A stretch of DNA of 64,000 nucleotides from Nitricoxidireducens sp046726235 (GTDB taxonomy: Bacteria > Pseudomonadota > Gammaproteobacteria > Burkholderiales > Rhodocyclaceae), in the NCBI GenBank assembly GCA_046726235.1, contig JBKPAD010000006.1, positions 186,001-250,000 of the forward strand. Direction: 5' to 3'. Shown here in pieces: positions 51,425 to 58,572 of this stretch. The notes beneath the pieces were generated by a model. That model was not told the DNA's origin and made no database searches. It was given only the letters and a program-made list of their open reading frames with translations. Each line of letters starts with the position of its first letter. The stretch's first letter is position 1. Both the position numbers and the translations under genes were made by a program.

Positions 51425-52234
51425 CTAGGGTCTGCGTCCGCCCGACACGCGCACGATGCCGGCGAGGTCGTGATGCGCTTCGATACCGATGAAGCCCGCA
51501 TCGGCCAAAAGCGAAGCAACGGCCTCCGCCTGATCGTAGCCGTGCTCGAACAGCAGGCGTCCGCCGGCGGTCAGATGCGCGGGCGCTTGCGCGACGATCC
51601 GGCGGATGGCGTCGAGTCCGTCGATTCCGCAGCTCAGCGCAAGCGCCGGCTCGAAGCGGAGGTCGCCTTCGGCGAGGTGCGGATCGCCGTCGGCGACGTA
51701 GGGCGGATTGGAAACGATGAGGTCGAAGCGGTCTTCTGCGAGCGCCGCGAACCAGTCGCTCTCGATGAAACGAACGCCTGCGCCGAGGCGCTCGGCGTTG
51801 CCGCGCGCGACGGCCAGCGCGTCGGACGAGCGATCGATGGCCGTCACCTCTGCTTTCGGCAACTCGAGTGCCAGCGTGATCGCGAGGCAGCCGCTGCCGG
51901 TGCCGAGGTCGAGGATGCGTGCCGGCGCAGGGCCTGCCTTGGCGAGGTCGACCAGCAGTTCGGTCTCGGGCCGCGGGATCAGCACGGCCGGCGAGACGGC
52001 GAAGTCGCGGCCGTAGAACTCGCGTGTGCCGAGGAGATAGGCGACCGGTTCGCCGGCAGTGCGGCGCGACACCATCGCGAAGAAGCGCTCACTTTCGGCA
52101 TCGCCCAGCGCCTCGTCGCGATGCGCCTCGATCCATGCCGTCGAGCGGCCGAGCACATGGCACAGCAGCAGCCGCGCCTCGGCAGCGGGAAGGGTGCGTC
52201 GCGCCTCGGCGAGCGCCGCGGCGATGATGGTCAA
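51425..52234 (-). CDS. prmC: Release factor glutamine methyltransferase
   Basis: A 269-aa enzyme methylating the glutamine of the GGQ motif in release factors. SAM-binding ILDLGTGSGCLAI and the catalytic NPPYV are present; the N-terminal helical domain recognises the factor. The start is inferred as TTG at 52234 in a TTGA overlap with prfA, its substrate gene; no ATG or GTG fits. Confidence 0.93.
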   Translation of the reverse strand: MTIIAAALAEARRTLPAAEARLLLCHVLGRSTAWIEAHRDEALGDAESERFFAMVSRRTAGEPVAYLLGTREFYGRDFAVSPAVLIPRPETELLVDLAKAGPAPARILDLGTGSGCLAITLALELPKAEVTAIDRSSDALAVARGNAERLGAGVRFIESDWFAALAEDRFDLIVSNPPYVADGDPHLAEGDLRFEPALALSCGIDGLDAIRRIVAQAPAHLTAGGRLLFEHGYDQAEAVASLLADAGFIGIEAHHDLAGIVRVSGGRRP

Positions 52235-53313
52235 GCGTCCTCGCCGAGGGCCGCGAGCAGTTCCGCCTGGTGCTCGGCCGTGAGCGCGCCGACAAGCTCG
52301 TCGAGATCGCCGTCCATGATGGCGTCGATCTTGTAGAGCGTCAGGTTGATGCGGTGGTCGGTGATGCGCCCCTGCGGGAAGTTGTAGGTGCGGATGCGCT
52401 CGGAGCGGTCGCCGCTGCCGATCAGGCTCTTGCGCGTGCTGGCGATCTGCTGCTGCTGCGCACGGGCCTGCGCGTCGTTGATGCGCGCGGCGAGCACCGA
52501 CATCGCCTGCGCCTTGTTGCGGTGCTGCGAGCGGTCGTCCTGGCATTCGACGACGATGCCGGTCGGGATGTGCGTGATGCGCACCGCCGAGTCCGTCTTG
52601 TTGATGTGCTGGCCCCCGGCGCCGGAAGCGCGGAAGGTGTCGATGCGCAGATCCGCCGGATTGATCTCGACTTCGGCGAGCTCGTCGGCCTCCGGCATCA
52701 CCGCGACGGTGCACGCCGAGGTGTGGATGCGGCCCTGCGATTCGGTGGCCGGCACGCGCTGCACGCGATGGCCGCCCGACTCGAACTTGAGCTTGGAGTA
52801 GGCGCCCTGGCCGACGATGCGGCAGATGATCTCGCGAAAGCCGCCGAGGTCGGATTCGCTGCGCGAGATCACCTCGACCTTCCAGCGATTGCGCTCGGCG
52901 AAACGCGAGTACATGCGGAACAGATCGCCGGCGAACAGAGCCGACTCGTCGCCGCCGGTGCCGGCGCGGATTTCGAGGAACAGGTTCTTGTCGTCGTTCG
53001 GGTCCTTCGGCAGCAACTCGCGCTGGAGATCTTCCTCGAGCGCCTGCATGCGGGTCTGGGCGGCCTCGATCTCTTCGGCCGCGAACGCCTTCATCTCGGG
53101 ATCGGCGAGCATCTCGCGCGCCGATTCGCCGTCGACTTCGGCCTGGCGATAGGCGGCGAACAGCTCGACGACCGGACCGATCTCGGCGTGTTCGCGCGTG
53201 AGCTTGCGGTAGTTGTCCATGTCGCGCGCGGCGTCTTCGGTGCCGAGCAGGGCGTCGATCTCCTCGCGGCGCTGCGCCAGATGTTCGAGTTTGTCGCGGA
53301 TGCTTTTCTTCAT
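52231..53313 (-). CDS. prfA: Peptide chain release factor 1
   Basis: A 360-aa RF1 reading UAA/UAG. GAGGQHINKTDSAVR carries the GGQ that triggers hydrolysis; VQRVPATESQGRIHTS includes the PxT-type stop-codon reader (PAT here). Length is normal. It lies between hemA and prmC, an order conserved across many bacteria. Confidence 0.96.
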   Translation of the reverse strand: MKKSIRDKLEHLAQRREEIDALLGTEDAARDMDNYRKLTREHAEIGPVVELFAAYRQAEVDGESAREMLADPEMKAFAAEEIEAAQTRMQALEEDLQRELLPKDPNDDKNLFLEIRAGTGGDESALFAGDLFRMYSRFAERNRWKVEVISRSESDLGGFREIICRIVGQGAYSKLKFESGGHRVQRVPATESQGRIHTSACTVAVMPEADELAEVEINPADLRIDTFRASGAGGQHINKTDSAVRITHIPTGIVVECQDDRSQHRNKAQAMSVLAARINDAQARAQQQQIASTRKSLIGSGDRSERIRTYNFPQGRITDHRINLTLYKIDAIMDGDLDELVGALTAEHQAELLAALGEDA

Positions 53314-53351
53314 GGGATGGGTCGCCGGAACCAGCCGGCGGCGCAGCGCAG

Positions 53352-54605
53352 CTACTCGCCCGGGTGCAGGCGGAAGATGCGGCCGATGAGTTCGGAGAGC
53401 TGGTTGCGCTCGTCGCCCTCGGCGCGGTTGAGCGCCTGCGTGGGGCCGTGGAGCAGCTTGTTGGTGAGACCGCGCGAGAGCGCCTCGAGCACCTGCGCAG
53501 GATCGTCGCCGCGATGGAGCATCTTCAGCGCGTGCTCGACTTCGTGGCGGCGCGCGCGCTCGGCCGAGTCGCGCAGCGCGCGGATGGTCGGCACGGCGTC
53601 GCGCGCCTCGACCCATTGCAGGAAGTTCGCGACGCGGTCGTCGATGATCGCCTCGGCCTCGACTACGGCGGCCTGCCGCGATTCGAGGCCCTGCTCGACG
53701 ATCTGGCCGAGGTCGTCCAGCGTGTAGAGGAAGGCGTCGTCGAGCTTGCCGACTTCGGCCTCGATGTCGCGCGGCATGGCGAGGTCGACCAGCACCATGG
53801 GGCGGTGGCGACGCGCCTTGAGCGCGCGCTCGACCATGCCGAGGCCGATGATCGGCAGCGGGCTGGCCGTGCAGGAGACCACGACGTCGTAGTCGGCGAG
53901 ATGGTCGGCGACGTCGTCGAGGCGCATGGCGTAGCCCTCGAAGCGAGCTGCCAGCACCTCGGCACGCTCGATCGTGCGGTTGGCGATCGTCAGGCGCTTC
54001 GGCTTCTCGCCGGCGAAGTGCGCGGCGCAGAGTTCGATCATCTCGCCGGCGCCGATGAACAGCACCTTCTGGTCGGAAAGGTTCTCGAAGATGCGCGCCG
54101 ACAGATGCACCGACGCCGCGGCCATCGAGACGATGTTGGCGCCGATCGCCGTCGTCGAGCGCACTTCCTTGGCGACGGCGAAAGTGTTCTGGAACAGCTT
54201 GTTGAGCAGGGTACCGAGCGTGCCGGCCTCTTCGGCCGTGCGCGCGGCCTGCTTCATCTGGCCGAGGATCTGCGGCTCGCCGAGCACCATCGAATCGAGG
54301 CCGCTGGCGACGCGGAACATGTGGCGCACGGCATCGCGGCGCGGATGCGTGTAGAGGTAGGGCGAAATGTCGCGCTCGGGCAGCGCGTGGTAATCCGCCA
54401 GCCACGCGGCGGCGGCCTCTGGCTGCTCGGTGGCGCAATACAGCTCGGTGCGGTTGCAGGTCGACAGGATCGCCGCTTCGCGCACCGGTTTGGCGCGCAA
54501 CAGGTCGTGCAGCGCCTGCGGCAGCCGCATGGGGTCGAACGCCACCCGCTCGCGAACCGCGAGGGGGGCGGTGTGATGGTTGATGCCGAGGGCGAAAAGC
54601 TGCAT
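53352..54605 (-). CDS. hemA: Glutamyl-tRNA reductase
   Basis: A 417-aa enzyme for the first committed step of C5 haem synthesis, reducing Glu-tRNA to glutamate-1-semialdehyde. It begins LFALGINHHTAPLAVRE, has the catalytic cysteine in STCNRTELYC, and the NADPH-binding FIGAGEMIELCAAHF. A TATAAT on the minus strand (54641-54636) may be its -10 box. Confidence 0.96.
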   Translation of the reverse strand: MQLFALGINHHTAPLAVRERVAFDPMRLPQALHDLLRAKPVREAAILSTCNRTELYCATEQPEAAAAWLADYHALPERDISPYLYTHPRRDAVRHMFRVASGLDSMVLGEPQILGQMKQAARTAEEAGTLGTLLNKLFQNTFAVAKEVRSTTAIGANIVSMAAASVHLSARIFENLSDQKVLFIGAGEMIELCAAHFAGEKPKRLTIANRTIERAEVLAARFEGYAMRLDDVADHLADYDVVVSCTASPLPIIGLGMVERALKARRHRPMVLVDLAMPRDIEAEVGKLDDAFLYTLDDLGQIVEQGLESRQAAVVEAEAIIDDRVANFLQWVEARDAVPTIRALRDSAERARRHEVEHALKMLHRGDDPAQVLEALSRGLTNKLLHGPTQALNRAEGDERNQLSELIGRIFRLHPGE

Positions 54606-54647
54606 GCAGCGCTGCCGTGGTCGCGGACAGCCCTGATTATAGGGCTT

Positions 54648-55130
54648 TTAGCCTTGGCGCCTGCCGCTCATCCAGATCGCCAGCAGGCTCAGCGCCGCCA
54701 TCGGCAGGGCGTAGAAGAACAGCTGCAGGTCGTAGCGGGAAACCTCGACCAGCACCGGCGTCTCGCCCTCGAAGCGGTATCGCACGGCGATCTGGAAGTG
54801 CCAGGACGAGCGCTTTGCCTCGATCTGCCAGGGTTCGCCGGTCACGGTCTTCCAGCGCAGCCAGGCGTCCGGCTCCTGGTGTTCGCCGGCCGGCTCAGGC
54901 GGCAGCAGCGACTTGTAACGCCCGGCGGCGCGATCCTCTGCGAGCGTGCCGTAGGGCGCACTGCAAGGCTCGCCGTTGGCGCAAGTAGCCGCGAGCCGGA
55001 AATCCGGCTCCCAGCGGTTCGTCTTCTCGGCCGGCAAGGTCACCATCAGGGCGACGGTGCACACCCAGACCAGGCCGACGAAGCCCATCATCCAGCCGAA
55101 GATGCTGCGAAAAACATTGGCGCCGGGCAT
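54648..55130 (-). CDS. Membrane protein of unknown function
   Basis: A 160-aa protein not recognised. Two membrane helices (IFGWMMGFVGLVWVCTVALMV near the N-terminus and LFFYALPMAALSLLAIWM at the C-terminus) flank a ~90-residue soluble, probably periplasmic part with two cysteines (ATCANGEPCSAPYG). The start at 55130 is chosen because longer frames read through tRNA-Phe. It sits between tRNA-Phe and hemA on the same strand. Confidence 0.65.
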   Translation of the reverse strand: MPGANVFRSIFGWMMGFVGLVWVCTVALMVTLPAEKTNRWEPDFRLAATCANGEPCSAPYGTLAEDRAAGRYKSLLPPEPAGEHQEPDAWLRWKTVTGEPWQIEAKRSSWHFQIAVRYRFEGETPVLVEVSRYDLQLFFYALPMAALSLLAIWMSGRRQG

Positions 55131-55144
55131 TGCGGAATCCTTGA

Positions 55145-55175
55145 AAATAAAACGGCCCTCACTTGGAGGGCCGTT
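55145..55175 (-). terminator. Terminator of tRNA-Phe
   Basis: AACGGCCCTC (55151-55160) pairs with GAGGGCCGTT (55166-55175) on ACTTG; on the minus strand the stem is followed by TTATTTTC. The plus strand also has a T-run, so it works both ways. Confidence 0.85.
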
Positions 55176-55183
55176 TTTTTTAT

Positions 55184-55259
55184 TGGTGGCCAGGGGCGGA
55201 ATCGAACCGTCGACACGCGGATTTTCAATCCGCTGCTCTACCAACTGAGCTACCTGGCC
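55184..55259 (-). tRNA. tRNA-Phe (GAA)
   Basis: A 76-nt gene with the CCA end encoded. The acceptor stem begins GGCCAGG and ends CCTGGCC; D-arm AGCTCAGTTGGTAGAGC; anticodon stem-loop CGGATTGAAAATCCG with anticodon GAA at 55226-55224; T-arm GGTTCGATTCC. All stems are intact. Confidence 0.97.
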
Positions 55260-55271
55260 GGAAAGCGCGCG

Positions 55272-55301
55272 ATTATAGCTGCACGCTGCGCGTTGAGTCA
55301 A
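55272..55301 (-). promoter_or_regulatory. tRNA-Phe promoter
   Basis: TTGACT (55301-55296) and TATAAT (55277-55272), 18 bp apart, precede the tRNA by 12 bp. The space after the -10 box is CGCGCGC, a GC-rich discriminator typical of stringently controlled stable-RNA promoters. The -35 box abuts the T-tract of the neighbouring actP terminator. Confidence 0.8.
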
Positions 55302-55332
55302 AGAAAACGCCCCCTGTTCTCAACAGGGGGCG
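55300..55332 (-). terminator. Terminator after actP
   Basis: CGCCCCCTGTT (55308-55318) and AACAGGGGGCG (55322-55332) form a perfect 11-bp stem on a 3-nt loop; on the minus strand TTTTCTTT follows. Confidence 0.9.
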
Positions 55333-55404
55333 CAATCAACTCCCCTCCTCTGGCTTTTGTTCTGGGACGGCCGGCGATCTGCGCGCCGGTCCGCCCTTTG
55401 TTGC

Positions 55405-57087
55405 TTAGTGCCCGCCCGCGGTCGCGGCGCCGACGCCCGTTTCGGAACGGATCTCCTGGGCCGGGTAGAGCGCGCGCTCCTTCTGGGCCTGGGCGGAGTT
55501 GTCGAGCTTGGACACGATGTAGATCACCAGGAACGCGGCGGTCATCGAGAAGATGGCGGCCGAGTTGTACGGGAACCACGCCGAACCCTTCGGGTACTTG
55601 AGCACCGCTTCCCAGACGCTGGCGGAACCGATCGTCAGGATGGTGGCCAGGAGCAGGCCGATGGTGCCGCCGGCGACTGCGCCCTTGGTGGTGCAATCCT
55701 TCCAGAGCACGGACATGAACAGCACCGGGAAGTTGCCCGAGCAGGCGATCGTGAAGGCCAGCATCACCATATAGGCGACGTTTTCCTTCTCGAAGGCGAT
55801 ACCGAGCGCGATGGCCAGGAAACCGAGCGCGATCGTCGCGCCCTTGGACCAGCGCAGCTCAGTGGCGCTATCGACGTTGCCATGACGCCACACCGAAGCG
55901 TAGAGGTCGTGCGACACGGCAGAGGCGCCGGACAGCGTCAGGCCGGCGACCACGGCGAGAATCGTCGCGAAGGCGACCGCCGAGATGAAGCCGAGGAACA
56001 GGTTGCCGCCGACGGCGTTGGCCAGATGCACGGCCGCCATGTTGCCGCCGCCCTTCAGGCCCTTGGCGATGTCGCCATCGACGTAGAAGGTGACGGGGTC
56101 GGCGACCAGGTTCACGATCGCGCCGAAGCCGATGATGAAGGTCAGGATGTAGAAGTAGCCGATCCAGGTCGTCGCCCAGGCCACCGACTTGCGGGCTTCC
56201 TTGGCGTTCGGCACGGTGAAGAAGCGCATCAGGATGTGCGGCAGGCCGGCGGTGCCGAACATCAGCGCCATGCCGACGGAAATCGCCGAAACCGGATCCT
56301 TGATCAGCGCGCCCGGGCCCATGATGGCGTCCTTCTTCGCATGCACTTCGGTCGCCTTGGCGAACAGCGCCTCGGGGCTGAAGCCGAACTGGAACAGCAC
56401 CGCCAGGGCCATGAAGGTCGCGCCGCCGAGCAGCATGCAGGCCTTGATGATCTGCACCCACGTCGTCGCCGTCATGCCGCCGAACAGCACGTACATCATC
56501 ATGATCGCGCCGACGAGAATCTCGGCGACCATGTAGTCGAGGCCGAAGAGAATCTTGATCAGCTGACCGGCGCCGACCATCTGGGCGATCATGTAGAACG
56601 CCACCACCACCAGCGTGCCGATGGCCGCGAAGGTGCGCAGCGGCGTCTGGGCGAAGCGGTACGAGGCGACGTCGGCGAAGGTGAACTTGCCGAGGTTGCG
56701 CAGGCGTTCCGCCATCAGGAAGGTGATGACGGGCCAGCCGACCAGCCAGCCGATCGAGAAGATCAGGCCGTCGAAGCCGTTGGCGAACACGAGGCCGGAA
56801 ATGCCCAGGAACGAAGCGGCCGACATGTAGTCGCCGGCGATCGCGAGGCCGTTCTGGAAGCCGGTGATGCCGCCGCCGGCGGTGTAGAAGTCGGCTGCCG
56901 TCTTGGTCTTGGAGGCCGCCCACTTGGTGATCCAGAGGGTGGCGAAGACGAAGATGGCGAACATGATGATGGCCGTCGTGTTGACCGACTGCTTGGCTGC
57001 CTGCCCGAGGTCGGGACCGGCAGCGTAGGCGAGGCCGGCGACGGCCGTGGCGGCGACGGCCGCGAGAATGCGTTGCATATGGGTCAT
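55405..57087 (-). CDS. actP: Cation/acetate symporter ActP
   Basis: A 560-aa sodium:solute symporter with a signal-like N-terminus and ~13 membrane helices. Family segments: FYTAGGGITGFQNGLAIAGDYMSAASFLG, GGMTATTWVQIIKA, and FGTAGLPHILMRFFTV. The partner gene yjcH lies immediately upstream, as in E. coli acs-yjcH-actP, though no acs gene is here. The start at 57087 has GGAG ahead of it. Confidence 0.93.
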   Translation of the reverse strand: MTHMQRILAAVAATAVAGLAYAAGPDLGQAAKQSVNTTAIIMFAIFVFATLWITKWAASKTKTAADFYTAGGGITGFQNGLAIAGDYMSAASFLGISGLVFANGFDGLIFSIGWLVGWPVITFLMAERLRNLGKFTFADVASYRFAQTPLRTFAAIGTLVVVAFYMIAQMVGAGQLIKILFGLDYMVAEILVGAIMMMYVLFGGMTATTWVQIIKACMLLGGATFMALAVLFQFGFSPEALFAKATEVHAKKDAIMGPGALIKDPVSAISVGMALMFGTAGLPHILMRFFTVPNAKEARKSVAWATTWIGYFYILTFIIGFGAIVNLVADPVTFYVDGDIAKGLKGGGNMAAVHLANAVGGNLFLGFISAVAFATILAVVAGLTLSGASAVSHDLYASVWRHGNVDSATELRWSKGATIALGFLAIALGIAFEKENVAYMVMLAFTIACSGNFPVLFMSVLWKDCTTKGAVAGGTIGLLLATILTIGSASVWEAVLKYPKGSAWFPYNSAAIFSMTAAFLVIYIVSKLDNSAQAQKERALYPAQEIRSETGVGAATAGGH

Positions 57088-57088
57088 C

Positions 57089-57403
57089 TTATTTCTCCGC
57101 ATCCTTGATGATCGAAGCGTTGATGTCGTCGAATTCGCTGTTGGCCCGGCGGACGTAGATCCAGGTCAGAACGATCGTGAACACGATGACGCCGACGCCG
57201 ATCGGGATGCCCACGCTCATCACGGAACCCGGCGATACCTTGGTAGCCAGGAATTCCTTGTCGAACGCCACGAGCAGGATGAAGCCGTAGTAGGCGAGAG
57301 CGCCGAGCACGGACATCAGAATGGAATATGAGTTGCGCTTGCGCACAAACTCCTGGAACCGGGGATTGGCCCGGATTCGCGCCTGAACATCGTTTTGCTG
57401 CAT
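57089..57403 (-). CDS. yjcH: DUF485 membrane protein (YjcH)
   Basis: A 104-aa protein with two membrane helices (ILMSVLGALAYYGFILLVAF and VGIPIGVGVIVFTIVLTWIYV), the DUF485 partner of ActP. The second ATG (57403), nine bases after AGGAGG, is preferred; the first ATG (57412) directly abuts the SD. The gene lies 1 bp before actP. Confidence 0.9.
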   Translation of the reverse strand: MQQNDVQARIRANPRFQEFVRKRNSYSILMSVLGALAYYGFILLVAFDKEFLATKVSPGSVMSVGIPIGVGVIVFTIVLTWIYVRRANSEFDDINASIIKDAEK

Positions 57404-57409
57404 TTTCGT

Positions 57410-57471
57410 CATCCTCCTATGATCTTGATGTCGGGCGCGCCCGTGTGCACGGGAAACGCCGGAGGAGGATG
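57410..57471 (-). promoter_or_regulatory. SD-masking inverted repeat in the yjcH leader
   Basis: CATCCTCC (57410-57417, plus strand) is the exact complement of GGAGGATG (57464-57471). On the minus-strand mRNA the upstream copy could pair with the yjcH SD. Between them CCCGTG-TG-CACGGG (57440-57453) is a perfect palindrome. Confidence 0.4.
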
Positions 57472-57484
57472 CTAATGAGGCTGA

Positions 57485-57511
57485 CTGACTTAGCTCTTAC
57501 GCTAGCCTGTC
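57485..57511. promoter_or_regulatory. Motif shared by the two symporter operons, copy 1
   Basis: Plus-strand pattern CTGAC-N5-TCTTAC-N3-AGCCTGTC, 82-108 bp before the yjcH start. A closely similar string lies before the second symporter operon at 61112-61136. A TGTCAG/CTGACA dyad (57508-57523) overlaps its right end. Confidence 0.5.
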
Positions 57512-57526
57512 AGGAGGCTGACAAAC

Positions 57527-57835
57527 CTACGCCCCGCAGGCCAGACCGTCGATGCCGCAGAGGACGCGCTTCACATAGGCGAGCAGGATCCAGAGCCAGA
57601 ACAGAAGGAAGAAGGCGACGAAGGGCAGGTGCTTGTCGAGAATCTGGCGCGGCGTGACGAACCGCACCGCCTTGATCACCGGCTGGGTGATGATCTGGAA
57701 CAGGCGATAGATCGGGTTGGTGGCGCGCTTGGAGCCGGCCAGGATCGCCAGCAGTCCCTGCCCGAGCAGGGCCAGCAGGGCGACTTCGACGAGGGCGCGC
57801 AGAACGCTGACAAGAAACAGTTCGATGCTGGTCAT
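57527..57835 (-). CDS. Small integral membrane protein, possibly YggT-like
   Basis: A 102-aa protein with two strong hydrophobic regions (LFLVSVLRALVEVALLALLGQGLLAIL and PFVAFFLLFWLWILLAYV) separated by a conserved-looking loop ending QIITQPVIKAVRFVTPRQ. The pattern is reminiscent of YggT proteins but not decisive. It is divergent from the TPR gene, with 34 bp between starts. Confidence 0.6.
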   Translation of the reverse strand: MTSIELFLVSVLRALVEVALLALLGQGLLAILAGSKRATNPIYRLFQIITQPVIKAVRFVTPRQILDKHLPFVAFFLLFWLWILLAYVKRVLCGIDGLACGA

Positions 57836-57869
57836 GGTATGTTCGTGTTCCTCAAAACCGGGTGAGTCT

Positions 57870-58460
57870 ATGAATTTCGAACGCTGGCGACATTATGCCC
57901 GCGGCTGGCTGTTCCATTTCTTCGGCCGCGAGGACGCCGCCTTCGCCGAATACAAGCTGGCCTTCCGCGCCGACCCCGGCAACCTGCAGGCGGCGCGGCA
58001 CCTTGCCTTCATCGCGGCACAGAAGAAGCACTTCGACGTCGCCGAGCACTGGTTCCTCGAAGCGGTGAAGCTGGCGCCCGAAGATGCCGACACGCACTTC
58101 AACCTCGGCTACGTCCGCGAGCAGGCCGGCAAGCAGCGTGACGCCATCGTGTCCTTCGGCGAAGCGACGCGGCTGCGGCCGGGACTCGATCGCGCCTGGT
58201 ACGGTCTCGGGCTCGCCCATGCGATGCTCGGCGAATACGATCAGGCGATCCCCGCGCTCGACGAAGCGGTGAAACTGCAGCCCATGAACTCCATCGCCTG
58301 GCATCAGCTCGGCCTGGCCTGCCACCGCGCCGGCCTTGCCGACCGCACGCGCGCCGTCGTCGAGAAACTCATCGACTTCGATCCCAAGGTCGCCCGGCAA
58401 CTGGTCCAGGACACCGGTCGCCAGGACCTCGCCGCGCTGATTCCCGAACTGCCTTTCTGA
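57870..58460 (+). CDS. Tetratricopeptide repeat protein
   Basis: A 196-aa soluble protein made of about four TPR units (AFRADPGNLQAARHLAFIAAQ, AVKLAPEDADTHFNLGYVREQ, ATRLRPGLDRAWYGLGLAHAM, AVKLQPMNSIAWHQLGLACHR). No signal peptide or enzyme domain. Such proteins are scaffolds; the partner is unknown. Confidence 0.8.
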   Translation: MNFERWRHYARGWLFHFFGREDAAFAEYKLAFRADPGNLQAARHLAFIAAQKKHFDVAEHWFLEAVKLAPEDADTHFNLGYVREQAGKQRDAIVSFGEATRLRPGLDRAWYGLGLAHAMLGEYDQAIPALDEAVKLQPMNSIAWHQLGLACHRAGLADRTRAVVEKLIDFDPKVARQLVQDTGRQDLAALIPELPF

Positions 58461-58500
58461 TTCCATCTCGATAGGGTCGCAAAGCGGCGGCCGAAGGTCG

Positions 58501-58530
58501 AAAAAAAACCCGCCGCTTGCGCGGCGGGTT
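58501..58530. terminator. Bidirectional terminator between the TPR gene and the symporter
   Basis: AACCCGCCGC (58507-58516) and GCGGCGGGTT (58521-58530) form a 10-bp stem on TTGC. Eight A residues at its left side give a long T-run on the minus strand, so it best serves the symporter gene. Confidence 0.88.
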
Positions 58531-58572
58531 TCACACGGGGTATCTCCCCCGCTCCTCCTCCAAATCTTCCGA

